Position numbers and translations under genes: made by a program
Assembly: GCA_018714625.1 (NCBI GenBank)
Contig: DVNE01000042.1
Location: 1 to 54,448, forward strand
Source of the DNA: Candidatus Coproplasma excrementigallinarum
GTDB lineage: Bacteria; Bacillota; Clostridia; Christensenellales; Borkfalkiaceae
Reading direction: 5' to 3'
DNA: 54,448 bases
The notes under the pieces: generated by a model
What the model was told of the DNA's origin: nothing
The model's input: the letters and a program-made list of their open reading frames with translations, nothing else
Databases searched by the model: none
In this document: positions 49,038 to 54,448 of the stretch, one piece after another
How the letters are laid out: each line of letters starts with the position of its first letter
How positions within the stretch are numbered: position 1 is the stretch's first letter

Positions 49038-51230
49038 ATGGTAGCCGTAAACATAATAACAGCGCTGTGCTTTGCACTGCTTACAGCAGAGGTGCTGTAC
49101 GTCATAATAAGCTACGCCATAAAAAACAGGGCGGGCAGAATAGCCTTCATACGCGGCTTCAAAAAGGGCAAATGTGCCATAATCTACATAATAGCCATAC
49201 CGCTCTTCTGTATGGGGCAGCTGTATGCGGGTACAGACTTCTTTGAGGCCTTCTTCGGCGCGGTCAATCAGATAATCAACCTCGTCGTGTTGAAGTACTC
49301 CACATCAACCATCACCGCACTCATGCAGGACAGCCTGTTTTTTAAGGTCACCATATACTACTGCTTTACGCTCGTCGGCATAAACGCCCTGCTGTTCACT
49401 TTATCGGTGGCAGGTCAGCGGCTGTGGCAGTTCAAAGAGGCCGTCGCGGCAAGGTTTACCCGCAAAAACAAGCTCTACATCTTCGGCTGCAACAAAAACA
49501 GCATAAACATTTATAAAAGCGATAAACAGCGCAGCAAGATTATCGTGGACGACATCCCCTCGGCAGAGCGTTCCGCGCTCTATTCCGACAAGGTGTGCTT
49601 TTTATCTGCCAAAAAGTCCGACGGCGCAATAAAGCGCGTCTTTTCCGACCTTGAAAGGGATGGAAGGGAGTGCGTTGCCGTCATCAATACCGAAAGCGAA
49701 GAGCGCAATATAGCCATATGTATGGCGTTTATAGATGGCATTAAGCGCATTTCAGACGGAAAGGACTTCCATTCCCGCCTCAAAATATTTGTGTTCGGCG
49801 ACCCCCGTTACGAGGCGATATACTCCGACGTAATCTCCAGCGCCTTCGGTTGCATACATTATGTAAACAAGTACCAAAAGATGGCCGTCAACTTTATAGA
49901 GCGCTATCCTCTTGCGCGCTTTATGGACGGCGGAAAGATAGACTATAACACGGCGCTAATGGGCGAAGATACGCAGATAAACGTGTGCATGATAGGCTTC
50001 GGCAATACGGGCAGACAGATGTTCTTGACCTCCGTCGCAAACAACCAGTTTTTGTGCAGGGACGGGGAGGAGCTTGCGCTCAAAAAGGTGCGCTATCATA
50101 TATTCGATAAGGACCACGCCGAAAGTAACAAAAATCTCAATCATACATACTTCCGCTTCAAAAACGGTCTGGACGATATAGACAAGGCCGACTATCTCCC
50201 CCTGCCGTCGCTGCCTGCGGAGGAGATATTCCATTGTCTGGACATAAACGACGCCGATTTCTATACCTCTATAAAGCACGTGGTCACGCGCAGCAAAAAG
50301 GACGCAAACTTTATAATAATAGCCTTCGGCACCGACCTTGAAAATATAGATATGGCGCAGAAACTTGTGGAAAAGCGCCAGGAGTGGGGAGCGGACGGGC
50401 TTATAATATTTGTAAAAGTGCGCGGCTGCCGCAAGGAGCAGACGCTTTTGGAGGAAGAAGGCTGCTACTTCATAGCCAACGAGGCCGACGACGTATATAA
50501 TATAGACGAAATAACGGGCGACGCGCTCTTCCGTATGGCGCATATGCGCAACGAGGTGTACGACCTTGAGTATGCCATAACCAATGCAGGCGGGCACGTC
50601 GACGAGGCGCTGATTGAAAACTGCAGGGTGCAGGCGGACAGAAACTGGTTTATTAAAAAATCGCAGCTCGAGAGGGAGTCCAGTATGTACTGTTGCCTCA
50701 GCCTGCGCTCAAAACTGAATATGATAGGCCTTGACTACTGCCGCGCAGGAGATGAGGGCGCGCCGCTCTCTGAAGAGCAGTACATGTCCGTCTATGCAAA
50801 GGGCGATATGCCCGACACGGCAACGCTCGGACTGGAGGCGGACGGCAAAAAGATAGTGTACTATACGCTGGACTTCAGACCCTCACTGCGCACCACGCTG
50901 GCCGTGCAGGAGCATTACAGGTGGAATTCCTTTATGCTCAGCAAGGGAATGATACCCGCCACAAAGGACTGTATTCTGAACGAGACTGTGCTACGCGATG
51001 GCAAGCTCCGCCACACCAACGGCAAAAACTATAAACTTCGCCGTCACGGCAACCTCACCACATTCGAGGGGCTTGTACAATTCAGGGAGATGGTGGCCGC
51101 GCGCGACAATGTGCCTGAGGAACAGTGCGACGTAATAAAGTACGACTATCAGCTTATGGACGACGCCTACTGGCTGCTGAGCGCCTGCGGCTATAAAATA
51201 ATAGTAAAACCCGAAAAGCTACCCGTATAA
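49038..51230 (+). CDS. Membrane protein with two NAD-binding (TrkA-N/RCK-like) Rossmann domains
   Basis: The 730-residue protein begins with about three membrane helices (residues 5-27, 48-70 and 105-130). Then come two nucleotide-binding folds, starting at about 143 (KLYIFGCNKNSINIY) and about 314 (VCMIGFGNTGRQMF), the latter with a clear GxGxxG. A distinctive conserved C-terminal domain includes QEHYRWNSFMLSKG and then YKLRRHGNLTTFEGLV. The pattern resembles RCK-gated ion channel subunits, but the pore segment of a K+ channel is not recognised. It may be a sensor or channel regulator. AGGAGAGG lies two bases before the ATG. Confidence 0.6.
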   Translation: MVAVNIITALCFALLTAEVLYVIISYAIKNRAGRIAFIRGFKKGKCAIIYIIAIPLFCMGQLYAGTDFFEAFFGAVNQIINLVVLKYSTSTITALMQDSLFFKVTIYYCFTLVGINALLFTLSVAGQRLWQFKEAVAARFTRKNKLYIFGCNKNSINIYKSDKQRSKIIVDDIPSAERSALYSDKVCFLSAKKSDGAIKRVFSDLERDGRECVAVINTESEERNIAICMAFIDGIKRISDGKDFHSRLKIFVFGDPRYEAIYSDVISSAFGCIHYVNKYQKMAVNFIERYPLARFMDGGKIDYNTALMGEDTQINVCMIGFGNTGRQMFLTSVANNQFLCRDGEELALKKVRYHIFDKDHAESNKNLNHTYFRFKNGLDDIDKADYLPLPSLPAEEIFHCLDINDADFYTSIKHVVTRSKKDANFIIIAFGTDLENIDMAQKLVEKRQEWGADGLIIFVKVRGCRKEQTLLEEEGCYFIANEADDVYNIDEITGDALFRMAHMRNEVYDLEYAITNAGGHVDEALIENCRVQADRNWFIKKSQLERESSMYCCLSLRSKLNMIGLDYCRAGDEGAPLSEEQYMSVYAKGDMPDTATLGLEADGKKIVYYTLDFRPSLRTTLAVQEHYRWNSFMLSKGMIPATKDCILNETVLRDGKLRHTNGKNYKLRRHGNLTTFEGLVQFREMVAARDNVPEEQCDVIKYDYQLMDDAYWLLSACGYKIIVKPEKLPV

Positions 51231-51556
51231 AGTTAATCCGTATAAAACTGCCTGATAAAGTTGCCAGTAAAAATTATTGGTATTAAGGTGTGCGGACGGT
51301 GTGTATATTCCGTCTGCTTTGCAGAAGATATCTGCCTTCCGCAAAAAAGTTTTAATAATATGCCATATAAATGACGGCGGAGCGCGCAACGCGCGCTCCG
51401 CCGTCATTATGTTCAGATTGTCTTCGGATGCACGCATTGGTTATAAGTTTGCGCAAAAGTGCGGCGCAGGTGTTGGGTACGGAATTATTTGACGGCAAGT
51501 ATTGCGCAAAAAGCGGCGTATTACAAATTTTTTACGCCTGCAAAGCGTTTAATTGC
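51231..51556. other. Intergenic region with a GC-rich hairpin
   Basis: A 17-bp perfect stem (51371-51387 with 51391-51407) has an AAC loop. It has no T run after it; termination of the upstream gene is the simplest reading. Otherwise no gene, repeat or site is recognised. Confidence 0.5.
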
Positions 51557-51585
51557 TTGATAAAGCCCTTAAAAGTATGTAAAAT
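51557..51585 (+). promoter_or_regulatory. Promoter of the HAD phosphatase gene
   Basis: TTGATA (51557-51562), a 17-bp spacer and TAAAAT (51580-51585), 55 bases before the ATG. Confidence 0.65.
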
Positions 51586-51640
51586 TGATGTGCAATTCAA
51601 AAATAATGTTTGTGCGCGGGTGCGCACGGAAAGAGGAAGT

Positions 51641-52303
51641 ATGAAGGCTGTAATTTTCGATCTCGACGGAACTTTACTCGATTCTATGGGGCTGTGGCGC
51701 AATGCCCCTGCAAAATATCTAAAAAGCCTGGGAGTGGAGGCTGCGCCCGACCTTGCAGAGCATTTTCTGCCTAAAACAGTGCGCGGCGGCGCGGAGTACC
51801 TAAAAGAGGAGTACTCGCTTTCAGTGGGCCTTGACGAGATTGCCGACGGCGTAAACGGAATTATGGAGGACGGTTACCGCAGAACAATACCGCTCAAAGA
51901 GGGCGTTGAACAACTTTTGAAGGCGCTTTCAGAGCGCGGAATACCTATGGCCATTGCCACCGCTACGGACAGGTACCTTGCCGAGGCGGCTTTAAAAAGA
52001 CTGGACATTGCACACTATTTCAAAGCTTTATGCACCTGCACAGAGCTTGGCGTGAGCAAGAGCGACGGCCCTGACGTGTACTTTGCCGCACAGAAACTTC
52101 TGGGCGTGCCGGCAGACCAATGCGCCGTCATTGAAGATTCGCCCCACGCCGCGCGTATGGCCAGGTCGGCAGGATTTTTTACCGTCGGTGTAAAGGACGT
52201 TGGCGGCGGGAACGACCAGAACAAACTCATTGCGGCAAGCAGCGTGTATACGCAGTCCTTTGTGCCCACAGAGAACGTTTTAAAACTTTTAGGCATTGAT
52301 TAA
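51641..52303 (+). CDS. HAD-superfamily phosphatase (subfamily IA)
   Basis: The 220-residue protein is a haloacid dehalogenase-like phosphatase of the beta-phosphoglucomutase/phosphatase group. The nucleophile motif FDLDGTLLDSMGLW is at residues 6-19. MAIATATDR is motif II, the conserved Lys is in SKSDGPDVYF and VIEDSPHAA is motif IV. A helical cap lies between motifs I and II. The substrate, probably a sugar phosphate, is not evident. AGAGGAAG precedes the ATG at 51641; the upstream open frame is not coding. Confidence 0.9.
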   Translation: MKAVIFDLDGTLLDSMGLWRNAPAKYLKSLGVEAAPDLAEHFLPKTVRGGAEYLKEEYSLSVGLDEIADGVNGIMEDGYRRTIPLKEGVEQLLKALSERGIPMAIATATDRYLAEAALKRLDIAHYFKALCTCTELGVSKSDGPDVYFAAQKLLGVPADQCAVIEDSPHAARMARSAGFFTVGVKDVGGGNDQNKLIAASSVYTQSFVPTENVLKLLGID

Positions 52304-52345
52304 GGCATATCTGCCGCTGTTTTTGAAATTTTATGTAGATAAGTG

Positions 52346-52388
52346 ATATGTGCGGGGCAATTTTAATTGCCCCGCACATATGCTTTAA
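52346..52388. terminator. Bidirectional terminator
   Basis: A 17-bp perfect stem (52346-52362 with 52365-52381) is followed by GCTTTAATT. It lies between convergent genes. Confidence 0.75.
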
Positions 52389-52703
52389 TTATTCTATGTT
52401 TTTTCGGTACATTTTGCAGTAGAGCGGCACGCGCGTCCTGCCGCTGCGCTTTTCTGCGCTCAGGGCTATAAACTCGCTCCCCTCAGCGCCCTCGGGCGAG
52501 GTAAAGCATTGCAGCTTTACATAAGCGCCGTCCGTCTTGTGTCTGAATGAAGTGTGTTTTTCGCGCGATTTGAATATGGTCATAAGCGAAAGCCCTTCTT
52601 CGCCGCTCTCTTCAAACGGTACAAAGCCTGCGGCCTCCAGGTCGGCCTCCACGCCGTCCGCGGTTTTTGCCGAGTTAAGTTTTTTAAGAGCAAAAGTTTT
52701 CAT
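52389..52703 (-). CDS. Small hypothetical protein, probably leaderless mRNA
   Basis: The 104-residue protein is soluble and charged, with MKTFALKKLNSAKTADGVEA at the start, a LSLMTIFKSREKHTSF strand pair and a basic end, PLYCKMYRKNIE. No family was recognised. A perfect TATAAT (complement of 52710-52715) lies six bases before the ATG. No Shine-Dalgarno sequence fits, so the transcript probably begins at or next to the start codon. Confidence 0.6.
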   Translation of the reverse strand: MKTFALKKLNSAKTADGVEADLEAAGFVPFEESGEEGLSLMTIFKSREKHTSFRHKTDGAYVKLQCFTSPEGAEGSEFIALSAEKRSGRTRVPLYCKMYRKNIE

Positions 52704-52709
52704 GGCACA

Positions 52710-52715
52710 ATTATA
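52710..52715 (-). promoter_or_regulatory. -10 element of the leaderless gene
   Basis: Minus-strand TATAAT six bases before the ATG at 52703. A typical start seven bases downstream of the -10 falls on the A of ATG. The -35 region is weak. Confidence 0.5.
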
Positions 52716-52920
52716 TCATATTTTTTGCAAAAATAAAAGCGGGTATGCCTTTTTTATGAATGTTGTGTTTTTGTGCCTGGCATTGCGTGCAGGTTGCGCT
52801 TAAAATGACCATAAATTTTGCATTGCCTTATAAGTATGTGGAGCTGAGCCGCGGTTTTCCGTTGTCCGTAGGCTGTGATGTATGGATAAAAATAATTTTT
52901 CGGCAAAAATTATAATTATA

Positions 52921-52949
52921 TTGCCTTGGCAGATATTTTATGCTAAACT
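52921..52949 (+). promoter_or_regulatory. Promoter of the mscS operon
   Basis: TTGCCT (52921-52926), a 17-bp spacer and TAAACT (52944-52949), 39 bases before the TTG start. Confidence 0.5.
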
Positions 52950-52988
52950 TAAAAAGCGGGCGCGTTTTGCCCGAAAGGAGAAAATGCC

Positions 52989-53834
52989 TTGGAAGAATTT
53001 TTAAAGGCGGTAAAAGATTTCTTTTCCAACTTTGCATACGAAGGCGGACTTGTAATTGTCCGCGCCGTCGCGTTCGCACTGCTCGGACTTGTGGTTTTAA
53101 AGCTGGTGCAGATGATAACGCGCCGCGCCGTACTTAGAAGCAAGCTGGATAATGCCGCCGCAACCTTTGTAATTTCCATAATCACGGTAATTTTATATAT
53201 AGCGCTTGTAATAGTAGTTGTCAGCGCGCTGGGTCTCTCTGCGGCGGGCATAATAGCCGCGTTCTCGGCAATAGCTCTTGCTGTGGCGCTCGCTCTGCAG
53301 AACAGCCTTGCCAGCCTCGCAAACGGCGTTATAATAATCTTCACAAAGCCGTTCAAAAAGGGCGATACCATAATGATTAACGGCTACGAAGGCACTGTGC
53401 AGGATATCCGCCTTTTCAATACCAAAATACTCACATTCAACAACGAAGAGGTCATAATCCCCAACAGCGATGTGCTTTCAGAGACGCTGGTAAACGAAAG
53501 CAATATGCCTCTCCGCCGCGTCGAGTTGCCTTTTTTCATATCGTACAGCGCCGACGCTTCAAAGGTGCGCGAATGTATCCTCAAAAAGCTGAGCGAGAGG
53601 GAGGAGATACTCAATACGCCCGAACCGTTTGTTACTTTCGATAGTTTCGGCGAAACTTGCGTGCGTTGCACGGCTTACGCATGGTCTGTCGTGGAAACAT
53701 ATTCCGGCGCCAAAAATGCCGTAAAGGAGATAATTTATTCGGCGATAAGGCAGTACAGCGCCGAACCTTCAATGCGCAGGATAAATGTGGTTGGCGGTAC
53801 CGAGAATAGTAAGGGAGGTGACGGCAATGTTTAA
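52989..53834 (+). CDS. Small-conductance mechanosensitive channel (MscS family)
   Basis: The 281-residue protein is a standard-length MscS channel. It has three membrane helices, the pore-lining third helix at AFSAIALAVALALQNSLAS, and the beta domain with FKKGDTIMINGYEGTVQDI and NEEVIIPNSDVLSETLVN. The alpha-beta C-terminal domain follows. MscS channels open on membrane tension and release solutes during hypo-osmotic shock. The start is TTG at 52989, with AGGAG eight bases upstream. The stop overlaps the next gene by eight bases. Confidence 0.95.
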   Translation: MEEFLKAVKDFFSNFAYEGGLVIVRAVAFALLGLVVLKLVQMITRRAVLRSKLDNAAATFVISIITVILYIALVIVVVSALGLSAAGIIAAFSAIALAVALALQNSLASLANGVIIIFTKPFKKGDTIMINGYEGTVQDIRLFNTKILTFNNEEVIIPNSDVLSETLVNESNMPLRRVELPFFISYSADASKVRECILKKLSEREEILNTPEPFVTFDSFGETCVRCTAYAWSVVETYSGAKNAVKEIIYSAIRQYSAEPSMRRINVVGGTENSKGGDGNV

Positions 53835-54351
53835 TTTGCTTGCAGCGCTCCTCTCGCAGGAGCAGCCCTCAGAACAGCCCGAAGTCTCGCCCGACGTCGC
53901 CGCGCTCGTAGTGCAGTATGTCGTATATGCCGTGATAATAGCTGTCAGCATACTGCTTCTCATACTCATAAGAAAAAAGACGCGTCTTCCCAGGCACGCC
54001 GAAGTAATGCGCAGGCTGAACGCCCTGCTTGAAGATATAAAGTCGCTTGCGACTAAATCAGGCGAAGGCAGGACTGAGTTTTTAAAGAGCGTCGCAAGTA
54101 CGCTCTACCGCGCCGATAACCTCGCCTATGCCTGCACGCTTCTGGCAAGCAAGGAGAGGTATGCCGATATAGGAAGAGTGGCCTCGATGGTAGAGGAGGC
54201 GCGCGCGCAGATAGCGCAGTACAGAAACGGCAAAAGGGAGGCGGACGAGCCCGAAGGGCTTGATGCGGCGGCGCAGACCGTTGAAGAGGCTATCGTCGTC
54301 ATGAACAGGGTGATAGAGCGCGATGCCGAAATTAAAAAACTTAAGGATTAA
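53827..54351 (+). CDS. Membrane-anchored helical protein coupled to mscS, function unknown
   Basis: The 174-residue protein has a short N-terminus, one transmembrane helix (about residues 28-50) and a soluble, mostly helical region of about 120 residues with charged heptads (RLNALLEDIKSLATKSGEG and VEEAIVVMNRVIERD). A C-terminal coiled coil is likely. No family was recognised. GGAGGTGA precedes the ATG at 53827, and the start lies inside mscS, so the proteins are probably made together and may interact. Confidence 0.65.
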   Translation: MFNLLAALLSQEQPSEQPEVSPDVAALVVQYVVYAVIIAVSILLLILIRKKTRLPRHAEVMRRLNALLEDIKSLATKSGEGRTEFLKSVASTLYRADNLAYACTLLASKERYADIGRVASMVEEARAQIAQYRNGKREADEPEGLDAAAQTVEEAIVVMNRVIERDAEIKKLKD

Positions 54352-54448
54352 AAGTTTTAAGCGGTACTTTGAATTGTATGCGCTTATGTAAACAAGTTGA
54401 AAGTTGCTGCCCGTAACGGGCGGGGAGAAAAAAGGGTTTCGGCCGCGG

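Noticed and set aside
1-54448. CRISPR array, rRNA genes, intact insertion sequence, origin of replication
   Set aside because: No regularly spaced identical repeats, no rRNA sequence, no transposase gene and no DnaA-box cluster were seen.

Overview
The window looks like chromosomal DNA from an anaerobic Clostridia-type bacterium (Bacillota), possibly a gut Christensenellales-like lineage. The evidence is the gene set (YerC followed by HisZ, a DUF5685 plus J-like pair, a DUF2188 protein, L27 with a cleavable-type N-terminus, a LytTR/GHKL two-component pair), Shine-Dalgarno starts and sigma-A-like promoters. Isoleucine is very often encoded by ATA although coding GC looks balanced. The genus cannot be named from sequence alone.

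Layout. 0.3-2 kb: an XRE repressor divergent from a SHOCT membrane protein, with two matching 13-bp operators. 2.5-5.7 kb: an EF-G-like GTPase and a DUF2188 membrane protein. 6.1-8.2 kb: a metal-chaperone-type CobW GTPase followed by a second CobW-like protein fused to a YcgQ-type C-terminal domain. 8.5-12.3 kb: an AEC transporter, a GNAT acetyltransferase, rplU-rpmA and a small helical protein. 12.7-18.6 kb: a LytTR regulator and GHKL kinase, then a permuted membrane-anchored GH3 glycosidase, interrupted by a +1 frameshift at an A8 run, and its small membrane partner. LytTR-like half-sites precede the GH3 promoter. 18.7-20.5 kb: a decayed integrated element (orphan 3' gene ends, an integrase lacking its N-terminus, phased arm-type repeats) beside tRNA-Gln(CUG). 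21-22.7 kb: an HExxH membrane protein and a phosphoesterase behind A/T-only tracts. 22.9-26.2 kb: a lysoplasmalogenase (YhhN) fused to an iron alcohol dehydrogenase, followed by an aldehyde dehydrogenase. 26.4-30.4 kb: a structured, possibly mobile or RNA-coding 340-bp unit, small membrane proteins and an unusual cardiolipin-synthase-like PLD protein. 30.5-33.5 kb: a Ca2+-type P-ATPase behind a long leader that contains a 29-codon ORF and a terminator. 33.8-42.8 kb: yerC plus a complete histidine pathway (hisZ G D C B H A F IE J). 43.1-54.4 kb: trpS, the DUF5685/J-like pair, a membrane protein, an RlmD-type methyltransferase, a two-Rossmann membrane protein, a HAD phosphatase, MscS and its partner.

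How the parts fit. The clearest hypothetical system is YhhN-ADH plus ALDH: cleavage of a lysoplasmalogen would release a fatty aldehyde, which the fused ADH could reduce and the downstream ALDH could oxidise. The second is the P-ATPase leader, where a short ORF ends exactly in the apex of a terminator whose 5' arm can also pair upstream. The third is the LytTR pair, which probably controls the adjacent GH3 operon. All calls come from reading the sequence; no database search was possible.
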